A DNA stretch of 64,000 nt from Oceanospirillum sanctuarii (GCF_002150805.1 NZ_MTBA01000009.1:52349-116348); one strand, 5' to 3'. Positions 45,674-56,571 are shown, numbered from the stretch's first letter. Notes: generated by a model not told the origin, from the sequence alone. Numbers and translations: made by a program.

Positions 45674-46693
45674 ATGAAGAAAATGGGTCTGATTGCTGCT
45701 ACAGCAGCTATGACAGTAGGTCTTTCTGTAAATGCATCTGCCGCTGATACTCTGGCAGCTGTTAAAGAACGGGGTTTTGTTCAGTGTGGTGTAACCACGG
45801 GTGTACCGGGTTACTCCAACCCTGATGACAAAGGCAACTGGAAGGGAATGGATGTTGATGTTTGTCGTGGTATCGCTGCGGCAACCTTAGGGGATGCCAG
45901 TAAAGTTAAATATATTCCTCTGAATGCGAAAGAGCGTTTTACTGCGTTACAGTCCGGTGAGATCGACGTACTTTCCCGTGTAACTACCTGGACGCTGACC
46001 CGCGATAGCTCCCTGGGTCTGAATTTTGCGGGTGTCACTTATTATGATGGTCAGGGTTTCCTGATCAATAAAAACCTAGGCGTGAAGAGTGCTCTTGAGC
46101 TGGATGGCGCATCTATGTGTATTCAGTCAGGTACCACCACAGAGCTGAACGCTGCGGATTATTTCCGTGAAAACAAGATGCAGTTTGAACCGGTGGTTTT
46201 CGATACTGCGGATCAGACGGTAAAAGGTTTTGAAGCAGGTCGTTGTGACGTTCTGACTTCTGACCAGTCTCAGCTCTATGCGCTACGCATCAAGCTTTCC
46301 AACCCTAACTCGGCAATGATTCTGCCGGAGATTATTTCTAAAGAGCCTCTGGGACCGGTTGTTCGTCAGGGTGATGATGCCTGGTTTAATGTTGTTAAGT
46401 GGTCGCTGTTCGCCATGATCAACGCTGAGGAACTGGGTCTTACCTCAAAAAATATTGATGGCAAGAAGAACTCTAAGAATCCGAATATTGCCCGATTCGT
46501 AGGTGCTGAAGGTATTAAGGGTACAGGCTTGGGCCTGGCTGATAACTGGGCTTACAACATCGTTAAGCAAGTAGGTAACTACGGCGAAGCGTTTGATCGT
46601 AATCTTGGTATGAACTCTCCGCTAAAAATTGAGCGTGGTCTGAACGCGCTTTGGAACAAAGGTGGTCTGCAGTACGCACCGCCAATTCGCTAA
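45674..46693 (+). CDS. aapJ: General L-amino-acid ABC transporter, periplasmic binding protein
   Basis: The signal peptide covers residues 1-23 (ending NASA). The mature part is a family 3 solute-binding protein with the AapJ hallmarks GFVQCGVTTGVPGYSNPD, DVDVCRGIAAA and GRCDVLTSDQSQLYALR. At 339 residues it is longer than single amino-acid binding proteins, as usual for Aap/Bztype systems. It collects many L-amino acids in the periplasm for AapQM. It is first in the operon, behind a sigma-54-like promoter, and is followed by a hairpin that may favour its higher expression. Confidence 0.95.
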   Translation: MKKMGLIAATAAMTVGLSVNASAADTLAAVKERGFVQCGVTTGVPGYSNPDDKGNWKGMDVDVCRGIAAATLGDASKVKYIPLNAKERFTALQSGEIDVLSRVTTWTLTRDSSLGLNFAGVTYYDGQGFLINKNLGVKSALELDGASMCIQSGTTTELNAADYFRENKMQFEPVVFDTADQTVKGFEAGRCDVLTSDQSQLYALRIKLSNPNSAMILPEIISKEPLGPVVRQGDDAWFNVVKWSLFAMINAEELGLTSKNIDGKKNSKNPNIARFVGAEGIKGTGLGLADNWAYNIVKQVGNYGEAFDRNLGMNSPLKIERGLNALWNKGGLQYAPPIR

Positions 46694-46704
46694 GTCTGAT
46701 GACA

Positions 46705-46745
46705 GGAGGTTGAGGATGCTCAACCTCCCGTTTGCGTTTTTGTTC
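46705..46745 (+). terminator. Intercistronic hairpin between aapJ and aapQ
   Basis: Arms GGAGGTTGAG and CTCAACCTCC flank GATG, then CGTTTGCGTTTTT. It is a weak terminator or message-stabilising stem that would leave more binding protein than permease, a common pattern in ABC operons. Confidence 0.7.
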
Positions 46746-46765
46746 TGAAAGTAGGAGATCCGCCT

Positions 46766-47959
46766 ATGTCATCTGATGCCAACAAGTCGCCGTCAGCTTC
46801 ACAGAAGACGCGCTTCTGGCATGACCCTGCAAAACGAGCCATTTTGTTCCAGAGCTTACTGGTTATCGCAGTGCTGGGTTTTGTCGGGATGATTGTTCAA
46901 AACACCCTGCATAATCTCGAGAGTCGGGGTATCACCACAGGTTTTGCATTTCTTTCACAGGAAGCCGGTTTCGGAATCATTCAGTCCCTGATCGATTACT
47001 CCGAATCCAGCAGTTACGGACGAACTTTTTTTGTAGGCTTACTGAACACCCTTTTGGTTTCTGTTCTGGGGATTATAGCCGCAACCCTTCTGGGCTTTAT
47101 CATGGGTATTGCCCGACTTTCCAATAACTGGTTGATCTCAAAAGTTGCGTCCGCCTATGTCGAGATCTTTCGTAATATTCCGCTGCTGATTCAGATCTTC
47201 TTCTGGTACTTCGCAGTACTTCGGGCTTTGCCTTCTCCCCGTCAAAGCCTTGAACCTATCGAGAATATTTTCATAAACGTCCGTGGCCTTTATATGCCTG
47301 AGCCTATCTACGGTGATGGTTTTGGTTGGGTTGTTGCTGCTTTCTTTATTGCTGTTGTTGCTGTGTTTTTTATCTCCCGCTGGAGTAAAAAACGTCAGGA
47401 TGAAACCGGTCAGCGTTTCCCGATGCTGTGGACTGCTGCAGGTCTGATTATCGGTTTGCCTTTGCTTGTCTATTGGGTCATGGGCAGCCCGCTTACCTGG
47501 GAAGCACCTGTTCTGAAGGGGTTCAACTTCCGTGGCGGTATGACGATTATCCCTGAGCTTGCAGCACTCTGGGTGGCCCTGACGATCTATACCGCAGCCT
47601 TTATTGCTGAAATTGTCCGCTCAGGTATTGAGGCTGTTTCTCACGGCCAGACTGAGGCAGCCAGTGCTTTGGGCCTGAATCGAGGCAAGGTGCTGCGACT
47701 GGTTGTAGTGCCTCAGGCCGTACGCGTCATTATTCCCCCTTTAACCAGTCAGTATCTCAATTTGATCAAGAACTCCTCTCTGGCGACCGCTATTGGTTAT
47801 CCGGATCTTGTTTCGGTATTTGCCGGAACAACTCTGAACCAGACGGGGCAGGCAATTGAGGTGATCTTTATGACCATGTTGGTTTACCTGACGCTGAGTT
47901 TGCTGGTTTCTGCCTTTATGAACTGGTTTAACACTCGTATGGCGCTGGTTGAGCGTTAA
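46766..47959 (+). CDS. aapQ: General L-amino-acid ABC transporter permease AapQ
   Basis: An inner-membrane permease of the His/Glu/Gln/Arg type with about eight helices. The ATPase-docking EAA loop (EAASALGLNRGKVLRLVVVPQA) is near residue 290. A large insert between the first helices, typical of AapQ/BztB, explains the length of 397. GGAGATCCGCCT precedes the ATG. It pairs with AapM, starting 17 bases downstream. Confidence 0.95.
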   Translation: MSSDANKSPSASQKTRFWHDPAKRAILFQSLLVIAVLGFVGMIVQNTLHNLESRGITTGFAFLSQEAGFGIIQSLIDYSESSSYGRTFFVGLLNTLLVSVLGIIAATLLGFIMGIARLSNNWLISKVASAYVEIFRNIPLLIQIFFWYFAVLRALPSPRQSLEPIENIFINVRGLYMPEPIYGDGFGWVVAAFFIAVVAVFFISRWSKKRQDETGQRFPMLWTAAGLIIGLPLLVYWVMGSPLTWEAPVLKGFNFRGGMTIIPELAALWVALTIYTAAFIAEIVRSGIEAVSHGQTEAASALGLNRGKVLRLVVVPQAVRVIIPPLTSQYLNLIKNSSLATAIGYPDLVSVFAGTTLNQTGQAIEVIFMTMLVYLTLSLLVSAFMNWFNTRMALVER

Positions 47960-47975
47960 GAAGGGAGTATTCATT

Positions 47976-49091
47976 GTGAGTGATTCTGCAAAAGTCACAG
48001 ATACGTTACTGCCGGATCTGCCGCCACCTGCGAACAGTACCGGTGTTATTGGCTGGATGCGCATGCATCTTTTCTCGAGTCCGGTAAATGCATTGTTAAC
48101 GCTGTTTACCCTCTACATTCTTTATATTCTGCTGGTGCCGTCTATCAGCTGGGCCCTTATAAATGCGGACTGGGTCGGTGATAACCGGGATGCCTGTACG
48201 TCAGGCGGTGCCTGTTGGGTATTCATCTATAACCGATTCGATCAGTTTATGTACGGTTTCTATCCTGAGATGGAACGTTGGCGCATTGATCTGACCTTCG
48301 GAATGCTGGCGGTACTGGTGATCTGGCTGATGGTGCCAAATCTGCCGAAGAAGGGACTGGTATCGGTTCTGACTCTGGTGGTGTATCCGATCATCGCTTA
48401 CTTCCTGCTTTATGGGGGAAGTTTCGGTCTTGAAGTTGTGGAAACCCATAAATGGGGCGGGATGTCGCTGACATTGATTTTGGCAATCGTCGGCATCGTT
48501 GCAGCCTTGCCATTTGGTGTTTTGCTGGCGCTGGGACGTCGCTCAGAGATGCCGATCGTTAAGAGCTTTTGTGTGGTCTACATCGAGTTCTGGCGTGGTG
48601 TGCCTCTGATCACAGTACTCTTTATGGCTTCGGTGATGCTGCCTCTGTTCTTACCGGGAGAAGTCGATTTCGACAAATTGCTTCGGGCGATGATCGGTAT
48701 CGTTATGTTCCAGTCAGCCTACATGGCTGAAGTGGTGCGCGGTGGTCTGCAGGCGATTCCAAAAGGGCAATATGAGGCCGCTCAGGCTCTGGGTCTTAAC
48801 TACTGGAAAATGATGGGACTGATCGTTTTGCCTCAGGCTCTGAAGCTGATGATTCCGGGGATTGTGAACACCTTTATTGCTCTGTTTAAAGACACCAGTC
48901 TGGTGCTCATCATTGGCCTCTTTGACATTCTGGCCATTGTTCAGGCGGGTCTTTCCGATCCGAACTGGCTGGGTTTCTCGGTAGAAGGTTACACCTTTGT
49001 GGCACTGATGTTCTGGGTGTTCTGTTACGGCATGTCGAAATACAGCCAACATCTGGAGAAGCGTTTCCATACCGGACACGGTGCCCGTTAA
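47976..49091 (+). CDS. aapM: General L-amino-acid ABC transporter permease AapM
   Basis: The second permease of the system, with the EAA loop EAAQALGLNYWKMMGLIVLPQALKL shown here across residues about 270-295, and an N-terminal periplasmic insert containing DNRDACTSGGACWVF. I chose GTG 47976 because AAGGGAG lies eight bases upstream; the frame is open from TTG 47949, which would overlap aapQ. Length about 371. Confidence 0.94.
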   Translation: MSDSAKVTDTLLPDLPPPANSTGVIGWMRMHLFSSPVNALLTLFTLYILYILLVPSISWALINADWVGDNRDACTSGGACWVFIYNRFDQFMYGFYPEMERWRIDLTFGMLAVLVIWLMVPNLPKKGLVSVLTLVVYPIIAYFLLYGGSFGLEVVETHKWGGMSLTLILAIVGIVAALPFGVLLALGRRSEMPIVKSFCVVYIEFWRGVPLITVLFMASVMLPLFLPGEVDFDKLLRAMIGIVMFQSAYMAEVVRGGLQAIPKGQYEAAQALGLNYWKMMGLIVLPQALKLMIPGIVNTFIALFKDTSLVLIIGLFDILAIVQAGLSDPNWLGFSVEGYTFVALMFWVFCYGMSKYSQHLEKRFHTGHGAR

Positions 49092-49187
49092 TGGTTTGTT
49101 GAGTGACCGACACCTACAGCAACTGATAAGAATAAAGTCTGGGTAATCTTTGAAATATGTTATCCGACATGAAAATTTGGAGTAGTT

Positions 49188-49949
49188 ATGAGCATGACTC
49201 ATCAGGTAGAAGACAAACTCATGGTCGAGATGCGTGGCGTTAATAAATGGTACGGTCAGTTTCACGTGCTCAAAGACGTTAATCTCGAAGTTAAAAAAGG
49301 CGAGCGTATCGTTATCTGTGGTCCCTCCGGTTCAGGTAAGTCCACCACAATTCGTTGTATCAATCGTCTTGAAGAGCATCAGAAAGGCGACATCATAGTT
49401 GATGGCACAACCCTCAATAATGATCTGAAAAATATCGAAACCATCCGTCGTGAAGTAGGTATGGTGTTTCAGCACTTTAACCTGTTTCCTCACCTGACGG
49501 TTCTGGAAAACTGCGCTTTGGCTCCGATCTGGGTGCGTAAAACTCCCCGGGAAGAAGCGGAAGAGATCGCGATGAAGTACCTTCGCCGTGTAAAGATTGA
49601 AGAGCAGGCTTTGAAATACCCGGGTCAGCTTTCCGGTGGTCAGCAGCAGCGCGTGGCGATCGCCCGCAGTCTGTGCATGAACCCGCAGGTGATGTTATTT
49701 GATGAGCCAACGTCAGCACTGGATCCCGAGATGATTAAAGAGGTACTGGATGTGATGGTAGAGTTGGCAGAGGAAGGTATGACCATGCTCTGCGTAACTC
49801 ACGAGATGGGTTTTGCTAAGACAGTCGCTGACCGTGTGATCTTTATGGATAAAGGTCAGATCATTGAGGAGAATGAACCACACGAGTTCTTTAATAACCC
49901 TCAGTCAGAAAGGACCAAGGCTTTCCTGAGCCAGATTCTGAACCACTAA
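49188..49949 (+). CDS. aapP: General L-amino-acid ABC transporter ATP-binding protein AapP
   Basis: The ATPase that drives the AapQM permease. Walker [11 protein letters not shown]-loop FQHFNLFPH, signature [14 protein letters not shown], Walker [14 protein letters not shown] and the switch His in CVTHEMGFA are all intact. Length 253. It is last in the operon; a terminator follows 42 bases after the stop. The gap to aapM (96 bases) is larger than elsewhere in the operon but contains no terminator. Confidence 0.96.
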   Translation: MSMTHQVEDKLMVEMRGVNKWYGQFHVLKDVNLEVKKGERIVICGPSGSGKSTTIRCINRLEEHQKGDIIVDGTTLNNDLKNIETIRREVGMVFQHFNLFPHLTVLENCALAPIWVRKTPREEAEEIAMKYLRRVKIEEQALKYPGQLSGGQQQRVAIARSLCMNPQVMLFDEPTSALDPEMIKEVLDVMVELAEEGMTMLCVTHEMGFAKTVADRVIFMDKGQIIEENEPHEFFNNPQSERTKAFLSQILNH

Positions 49950-49991
49950 TTAACACGTTAAAGTTCCTGTAACGCCAACCTACATGTAACG

Positions 49992-50030
49992 AAAAGCCCC
50001 GACTGATCACTCAGTCGGGGCTTTTTCTTA
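49992..50030. terminator. Bidirectional terminator after aapP
   Basis: The stem AAAAGCCCCGACTGA / TCAGTCGGGGCTTTTT encloses TCAC. It lies between aapP and the convergent TauE gene. Confidence 0.95.
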
Positions 50031-50059
50031 ACTTGGTTTTTAATGTTGAGGCTTATCTG

Positions 50060-50842
50060 TCAGAAGAAAGCGTATTTGATGCCCAGTCCCAGCAGCATGC
50101 TTGACAGGATTGGCTGCAGTACACGATTAGGCAGACGGGTGCTCAGTCGGGTGCCCAAGTGAATTGCCGGCAGAGAACCCACTAAAAGTGCAGCCAGAAG
50201 CTGATAGTCCACATTACCCAGGAACATGTGTCCTACACCTGCAATCAGGGTCAGAGGCACAGCATGAGCCAGATCTGTACCTATAATACGAATAGCGCTC
50301 AGAGCCGGGAACAGAATCAGTAGGATAGCGGCACCGAAAGCACCGGCACCAACCGATGACAAGGTGACACAGAAACCTAGCAGCATACCCATCAGAACTG
50401 TGAAACGGTATTTGTGCAGTTCCAGAAAGCGACGAACCGGGCCTTCTTTCGTGTCGTGCATCTTGTTAATACGACTCTTAAGAAGCAGTACACCAGCTGT
50501 CAGCATCAGCATGACACCCAGGCTGTGGGTCAGCAGACTGGCATAGCTTTCAGGAGATGGGAAATAGTTCGCCAGAAGCCATACCGTAACGGCTGAAACC
50601 GGCAGGCTGCCCAAGGCCAGAGCGCCCATGATTTTCCAGTCGACGGTTTTTTGTTTGTGGTGTGCGATTACCCCGCCCGCTTTAGTAATAGAGGCATACA
50701 GCAGGTCAGTACCAATAGCGATGTGAGGCGGGAAGCCAAATAGCAATAGCAGAGGGGTCATCAGAGATCCGCCGCCAACGCCGGTTAGACCAACAGCAAG
50801 ACCCACGGCAGCGCCGGATAAAATATAAAGTAGTAGATCCAT
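50060..50842 (-). CDS. TauE/SafE-family membrane transporter
   Basis: A 260-residue inner-membrane protein with about eight helices and the two internal repeats of the TauE/SafE family (GLTGVGGGSLMTPLLLL and SSVGAGAFGAAILLI). Members export sulfite, sulfoacetate or other small organic anions. It is divergent from cysB, the master regulator of sulfur assimilation, which supports a sulfur-compound role; the direction and substrate are inference. No operon partner. Confidence 0.88.
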   Translation of the reverse strand: MDLLLYILSGAAVGLAVGLTGVGGGSLMTPLLLLFGFPPHIAIGTDLLYASITKAGGVIAHHKQKTVDWKIMGALALGSLPVSAVTVWLLANYFPSPESYASLLTHSLGVMLMLTAGVLLLKSRINKMHDTKEGPVRRFLELHKYRFTVLMGMLLGFCVTLSSVGAGAFGAAILLILFPALSAIRIIGTDLAHAVPLTLIAGVGHMFLGNVDYQLLAALLVGSLPAIHLGTRLSTRLPNRVLQPILSSMLLGLGIKYAFF

Positions 50843-50990
50843 ATAGGCTCAGCTTATGCACTCAAAAAATTGCTCGGTTACCAGAGCGGAAGTAATCAGT
50901 ATCAGGCCGTAAATTCGTCAACAGGCTGTCAGTACTGGGTTTTCTAATCGCATTAGGGTGACACTGCGGCTTAATCTATCGTGTCTGCTA

Positions 50991-51043
50991 TATTCTTAAA
51001 AGTAATGTTTGCTTATATTTTTATGGCATAATATTCTTAAAAA
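50991..51043. promoter_or_regulatory. Direct repeats in the TauE-cysB intergenic region
   Basis: The 12-base word ATATTCTTAAAA occurs at 50991-51002 and again at 51032-51043, 41 bases apart, about four turns of the DNA helix. LysR-type regulators such as CysB bind tandem AT-rich sites on one face of the helix, so these are candidate CysB sites controlling cysB and/or the TauE gene. Confidence 0.45.
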
Positions 51044-51076
51044 TCGATAACCCGAGATGATCGCGACCTTTAGTAA

Positions 51077-52093
<1,017 letters not shown>

Positions 52094-52138
52094 TACAACG
52101 ACAACACAGTACTCAAAAGTGCTGTGTTAGCCAAAAAC

Positions 52139-52170
52139 AAAAAGGGCATCCGGTTGGATGCCCTTTTTGC
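52139..52170. terminator. Bidirectional terminator between cysB and cysH
   Basis: The stem AAAAAGGGCATCC / GGATGCCCTTTTT encloses GGTT. A second weak hairpin, AACACAG and CTGTGTT (52103-52128), lies just before it. Confidence 0.93.
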
Positions 52171-52202
52171 TTATCAGGAGAAGCCGTTTATTTCTGCAGC
52201 TC

Positions 52203-52934
52203 TTATTTCTCTAGGTTACCTGCATGCAGACCGCACTCTTTGTGAGTGGCTTCTTCCCACCACCAGCGACCTTCACGTTCATGCTGGTTTGGCAGAACAG
52301 GACGGGTGCAAGGTTCACAACCGATACTGGTAAAGCCGCGCTCGTGCAAAGGGTTGTAGGGTACATCAAACATACGGATATATTCCCAAACCTGCTGAGA
52401 GCTCCAGTTGGCCAGTGGGTTGAATTTCACCAGAGGACTGTCTTCAGTGCCGAAGGCTTTATCCATCTCAGCAACCGGGACATTGTTACGGGTGCCCGGA
52501 CTCTGATCTTTACGCTGACCGGTAATCCAGGCATCCAGTGTGCTCAGTTTACGGCGCAGAGGTGCAACCTTACGCACACCACAGCATTCCTGGTGGCCAT
52601 CTTCAAAGAAGCTGAACAGGCCTTTCTCTTTAACAAAGGCTTCCAGCGCCTGATGCTCAGGAGAAACGATATCGATCTGAATGCCGTAGTGTTTACGAAC
52701 GGTCTCAATGAACTGGTAGGTCTCAGGGTGCAGACGGCCGGTATCCAGAGAGAAAACCTGCAGTTGGCTTTTGTCTTTAATCACTTTGCTGGCGATTTCG
52801 ACCAGAACCACATCTTCAGCACCGCTGAAGGAGATGGCGATATTGCCGAACTCCTCCAGAGCTTTTTCGATAATCTTTTTAGGTGACTCAGTATCAAATT
52901 CCAGTGCGAACTGGTTAGCGTTAAACGTGCTCAT
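52203..52934 (-). CDS. cysH: Fe-S type adenylyl-sulfate (APS) reductase CysH
   Basis: CysH reduces activated sulfate to sulfite using thioredoxin. The ATP-pyrophosphatase-like loop [10 protein letters not shown] and the catalytic ECGLH with Cys234 are present. In addition, Cys117-Cys118 (ECCGVRK) and Cys206/Cys209 (GCEPC) form the CC...CxxC set that binds a 4Fe-4S cluster. The E. coli PAPS-specific enzyme lacks these, so this protein should prefer APS, as in pseudomonads. Length 243. It converges on cysB. The AT-rich region upstream of its start fits a CysB-activated promoter. Confidence 0.94.
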   Translation of the reverse strand: MSTFNANQFALEFDTESPKKIIEKALEEFGNIAISFSGAEDVVLVEIASKVIKDKSQLQVFSLDTGRLHPETYQFIETVRKHYGIQIDIVSPEHQALEAFVKEKGLFSFFEDGHQECCGVRKVAPLRRKLSTLDAWITGQRKDQSPGTRNNVPVAEMDKAFGTEDSPLVKFNPLANWSSQQVWEYIRMFDVPYNPLHERGFTSIGCEPCTRPVLPNQHEREGRWWWEEATHKECGLHAGNLEK

Positions 52935-53273
52935 GCCTTGTCCTGTTATGGTGTGGCAACTGGCTTGTGGCCAGTGCTCATCAAGCTGTCTGATTCTACG
53001 ATCATGATTTTGGCTATAAAATATCAGTTACTTAGAAGAAAAATAAATAAAAAGTGCTTCTATGAATATGCCCTAAAGGTTCAGCAATGCGGTTTTTCCA
53101 TGGGGCAGGTCAAAGACTCTGGCTGGGTTTATGCCTTGGTCGCGTCTGACTTAACCTGCTTTCTGTGTTAATCTTTTTGCCGTTTGTCCTCCGGCTGATA
53201 CCCGCTTAAGCAGCCTGCTACGAGGCGAATTTAATAAGAAATGACCCTATTACCTATATAGAAGGATTATTCC
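52935..53273. other. 339-base divergent promoter region of cysH and thrH
   Basis: No gene is supported. The part near 53020-53060 is very AT-rich and lies about 90-125 bases upstream of cysH, where CysB-type activation would act. The thrH side ends with GAAGGATTATTCC, its ribosome site. I see no further structure. Confidence 0.4.
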
Positions 53274-53891
53274 GTGGAACTGGCATGTCTTGACCTTGAA
53301 GGTGTTCTGATCCCAGAAATCTGGATCGCTTTTGCTGAAAAAACCGGTATCGAAGAGCTGAAAGCAACCACACGGGATATCCCGGATTATGACGTGCTGA
53401 TGAAGCAGCGTCTGCGTATTTTGGATGAAAACGGTCTGAAACTGCCGGACATTCAGGCCGTAATCGCAGAACTTGAGCCTCTGGAAGGCGCTAAAGAGTT
53501 TGTCGATTGGCTGCGTGAGCGTTTCCAGCTGGTGATCCTGTCGGATACCTTCTATGAGTTTGCTGCGCCTCTGATGAAGCAGCTGGGCTTCCCGACACTG
53601 CTCTGTCACAAGCTGGAAGTTGATGAAGAAGGTCGCATTACCGACTACACCCTGCGTCAGCGTGATCCTAAGCGTCAGTCGGTTCGTGCCTTCCAGCTTC
53701 TGAACTACCGTGTTATCGCTGCTGGTGATTCCTACAACGACACCACCATGCTGGCGCAGGCGGAGCAGGGCATTCTGTTCCACGCACCGGACAACGTGAT
53801 TGCTGAGTTCCCTCAGTTCCCTGCGGTTCACACCTATGAAGATCTGAAGGATGAGTTCCTGAAGGCGAGTAACCGCAATCTGAGCAAATAA
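53274..53891 (+). CDS. thrH: Phosphoserine phosphatase / homoserine kinase ThrH
   Basis: A HAD-superfamily protein that can hydrolyse phosphoserine and transfer the phosphate to homoserine. The nucleophile motif is LDLEGVLIPEIW (Asp7, Glu9), motif II is ILSDTFYEF, and motif III/IV is AAGDSYNDTTML. It resembles the Pseudomonas ThrH almost throughout, including the ending HTYEDLKDEFLKAS. The start codon is GTG 53274, with AAGGAT nine bases upstream. Length 205. It stands alone with a terminator. Confidence 0.96.
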   Translation: MELACLDLEGVLIPEIWIAFAEKTGIEELKATTRDIPDYDVLMKQRLRILDENGLKLPDIQAVIAELEPLEGAKEFVDWLRERFQLVILSDTFYEFAAPLMKQLGFPTLLCHKLEVDEEGRITDYTLRQRDPKRQSVRAFQLLNYRVIAAGDSYNDTTMLAQAEQGILFHAPDNVIAEFPQFPAVHTYEDLKDEFLKASNRNLSK

Positions 53892-53960
53892 TCTGCGCTG
53901 TATTATTAGTAAGTAAGTTGCTCTGAGGATATGCCAATCGGGTCACCGGTTTGGCAATAC

Positions 53961-53997
53961 AAAAAAGGCTTTCCGTCATCGCGGAAAGCCTTTTTGC
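53961..53997. terminator. Bidirectional terminator between thrH and pabB
   Basis: The stem AAAAAAGGCTTTCCG / CGGAAAGCCTTTTT has a short loop. Confidence 0.93.
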
Positions 53998-54037
53998 GTT
54001 CAGGGAGGCAGGCATTCAGAGGAAGTTTTGAAAGTGC

Positions 54038-55438
54038 TTACTTGTCAGCTTTAAACAGCGCCTGCGTTTTGAAATCCGGCTGAAGGGATTGCAGAATCTT
54101 ACCCACCTTATGCAGCGTCTCCTGATACTCACTCTCTGCAACCGAATCGTAGACAATTCCACCACCGCCCCAGCAATCCAGACGGCTTTCACATTCTTTG
54201 GTATCTGTATTGGCTGAAACAGACTCCAGCAGTGTGCGGATGGTGATGCTGCTGTCCATCTTACCGTTGAAGCTGATATAAGCCACCGAGCCGCAGTAGA
54301 TCGCACGGCGTTGAGGTTCCAGCTCATCGATAATCTCCATCGCGCGAATCTTGGGGGCGCCGGTAATAGACCCACCGGGAAAACTTGCTGCCAGCAGATC
54401 TACCGCGTCTTTATCCGCGGGCAGTTCGCCTTCGACCGTACTGACCAGATGATGCACGTTAGCGTAGCTTTCCAGAGCAAAAAGCGCAGGTACTTTGACC
54501 GAGCGAGGCTCGCAGACCCGGCTCAGGTCGTTACGCAGCAGATCCACAATCATCAGATTCTCGGCTCTGTCCTTGATGCTGTTCTGCAGGCTCTCGGCAA
54601 TGTGCCGGTCTTCCCGGGCATCACCGGAGCGGGGGGCTGTGCCTTTGATCGGCTTGGTTTCAACATGTCCGGCATTCAGCTGCATAAAGCGCTCCGGTGA
54701 AACGCTAAGAATCTTAAATTGATCAAAGTCCAGATAGGCGCTGAAAGGAGCCGGGGTCGCCGCCCGCATCTTGCGGTATGCCTGCCAGCTGTCTCCCTTG
54801 GCTGTTGCCTGAAAACGCTGGGCAAAGTTGATCTGGTAGCAATCGCCGGAACGTATATAAGCCATGATCTTTTCAAACCGACTTTTATACTCAGGCCAAC
54901 TGAGATTCGCGGTAAACGGCGAAGTTAGCGCGAAGCCAGTTTTGTATTGCTCTACCTGGTTTTGAGCGGGGTGATTCAGCAATTCTTCAAGTTCATCAAT
55001 CTGGCCAGCAGGGGCGACCAGTTCTGCCATCTTTAACTCGTGATCAACCACCACAGCCCAGAGATAGATCCCGCCTATAAGGGAAGGGAAGTTGGAGTCA
55101 TCCTGTGCCGTTTCCGGCAGTTGCTCCAGTTCCCGTCCCAGATCGTAACTCAGCCCACCAATAAAGCCGCCTATAAAAGGCAGGTGATAAAGGCTTTTAT
55201 CTGTGGCGGTTACCTGATGGCTGGTGCTGTGTTGCTCCAGAAGCTGATGCAGCTGTTCAAGGCTGTTGCTTGACGTCGAAATTTTCTCGAGAGGGGCGGC
55301 GCTTACGATGTCGTAGCGACCTGATGGGCTATCTGGTTTATTGCTGTCCAGTAACACAGGAGTACCCAGATGTCGGATGCGCTCAAAATAATCGACACCG
55401 GGTAAATAAGGTAGAGAACGTGTACAGAGCTGAGTCAT
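54038..55438 (-). CDS. pabB: Aminodeoxychorismate synthase component I
   Basis: PabB converts chorismate to 4-amino-4-deoxychorismate for folate, using ammonia from PabA. The chorismate-binding domain shows PIKGTAPRSGDAREDR, the LIVDLLRNDLSRVC segment and the GSITGAPKIRAMEII motif. The PIKGT form with Lys distinguishes PabB-like enzymes from anthranilate synthase, which has PIAGT. Length 466. It is divergent from an alpha/beta hydrolase gene. pabA is not in the window. Confidence 0.94.
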   Translation of the reverse strand: MTQLCTRSLPYLPGVDYFERIRHLGTPVLLDSNKPDSPSGRYDIVSAAPLEKISTSSNSLEQLHQLLEQHSTSHQVTATDKSLYHLPFIGGFIGGLSYDLGRELEQLPETAQDDSNFPSLIGGIYLWAVVVDHELKMAELVAPAGQIDELEELLNHPAQNQVEQYKTGFALTSPFTANLSWPEYKSRFEKIMAYIRSGDCYQINFAQRFQATAKGDSWQAYRKMRAATPAPFSAYLDFDQFKILSVSPERFMQLNAGHVETKPIKGTAPRSGDAREDRHIAESLQNSIKDRAENLMIVDLLRNDLSRVCEPRSVKVPALFALESYANVHHLVSTVEGELPADKDAVDLLAASFPGGSITGAPKIRAMEIIDELEPQRRAIYCGSVAYISFNGKMDSSITIRTLLESVSANTDTKECESRLDCWGGGGIVYDSVAESEYQETLHKVGKILQSLQPDFKTQALFKADK

Positions 55439-55588
55439 AAAATTAACAATAGATGAAGGAATCGCGGCTGTCGGATAATAAAAGGCAGTTGCCGATAAAA
55501 CGCGCTATTCTAACGGCTTTTCTTCAGGCAGCCTATTTTTGCATGCTTAATCGAGCACTCTGTCTGTTGTTTATTTTTAAGGTACGTC

Positions 55589-56446
55589 ATGTCAGAACAT
55601 TATCAGTGTGAAACGGCAACTCTGGATCGTCCGGATTACCGCATCTTCTATCGCATCTACCGCAACCTACATAATCCCGATGGACGAAAGATACTCATGC
55701 TGCACGGAGCCGGCGTTGATGGAGGCTTTACCTGGGAACCCATGTTGAGGCACTTGAGTCACTGGGGAACCTTGTTAGTGCCGGATCTGAGAGGAATGGG
55801 ACAGTCAGTGCCCTTGCCTGCAGGTCGTGATGAAACAGCGTTTTCGGTAGAAGAGGTCGTTGGCGATGTTTCAGCGCTTTTAGACTATCTGGGTTGGTTT
55901 GAATCAGATCTGGCGGGTTACTCTTTCGGCGGCCTGGTAGCAATGTTGTTGAAGCAGCAGCGACCGGCAGCCTTTAAAAAGACTTATCTGCTGGAGCCCG
56001 CTTTGCTGGAGCGCCCTGATCTGGCTGAGATGCGTGAGGTGCGTGGCAACTACTCTGTTGCAGCCCGTATGATGCGGGAAGAAGAACCGGTTGAGCTAGG
56101 TATTACACACTTTCTGGATCTGATTTCGCCTAAACGCTCCAAGTCGGTTCGGGTTGAGCATGCCACAGTGCATCGCCTTAAGAATCGTGTGCTGGGTTTA
56201 TCTTATGCCCTTGATGCGGTCACCGATGCGGTACAGCGACTCGATCGGGTTTCTATTTTGTCCGCTCAGGAGAATGTCGACAGTTTTGTGGGTGGTAAAA
56301 GTCTGGATTCCATGAAGGCCTGTCATCAGGAGATTGCTGAGAGCCGCACGGACTGGATTTATCATGAGATCGGTGGTACCGACCACTCCCTGCCTTTCCA
56401 GAAACCTTCCAAAATTGCGGAAATTATCCAGAGAACACTATCGTAA
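55589..56446 (+). CDS. Alpha/beta-fold hydrolase
   Basis: A 285-residue cytoplasmic hydrolase. The nucleophile elbow is GYSFGG (Ser), the oxyanion segment is MLHGAGVDGG, and the catalytic His lies in GGTDHSLPF near the C-terminus. The order suits an esterase, lipase or C-C hydrolase, but no specific substrate can be read. AAGGTACGTC precedes the ATG. It may form its own unit; the terminator-like hairpin at 56572-56600 follows. Confidence 0.82.
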   Translation: MSEHYQCETATLDRPDYRIFYRIYRNLHNPDGRKILMLHGAGVDGGFTWEPMLRHLSHWGTLLVPDLRGMGQSVPLPAGRDETAFSVEEVVGDVSALLDYLGWFESDLAGYSFGGLVAMLLKQQRPAAFKKTYLLEPALLERPDLAEMREVRGNYSVAARMMREEEPVELGITHFLDLISPKRSKSVRVEHATVHRLKNRVLGLSYALDAVTDAVQRLDRVSILSAQENVDSFVGGKSLDSMKACHQEIAESRTDWIYHEIGGTDHSLPFQKPSKIAEIIQRTLS

Positions 56447-56553
56447 GTCTGTCTTTGTGATCTGTTTCTATGGAGTGCAAACTGCTGACAACTACCCAGA
56501 GGTGTTGATGTGATTGCAGACACTTCTCTCATTTAAAGTTTCATCAGCAACTT

Positions 56554-56569
56554 TATCGTAGACAATTAA
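56554..56569. promoter_or_regulatory. Operator copy 1 upstream of the prp genes
   Basis: TATCGTAGACAATTAA contains GTAGACAATT, the right half matching the other copies. The left half is degenerate. It overlaps the region just before the hydrolase terminator. Confidence 0.45.
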
Positions 56570-56571
56570 TT

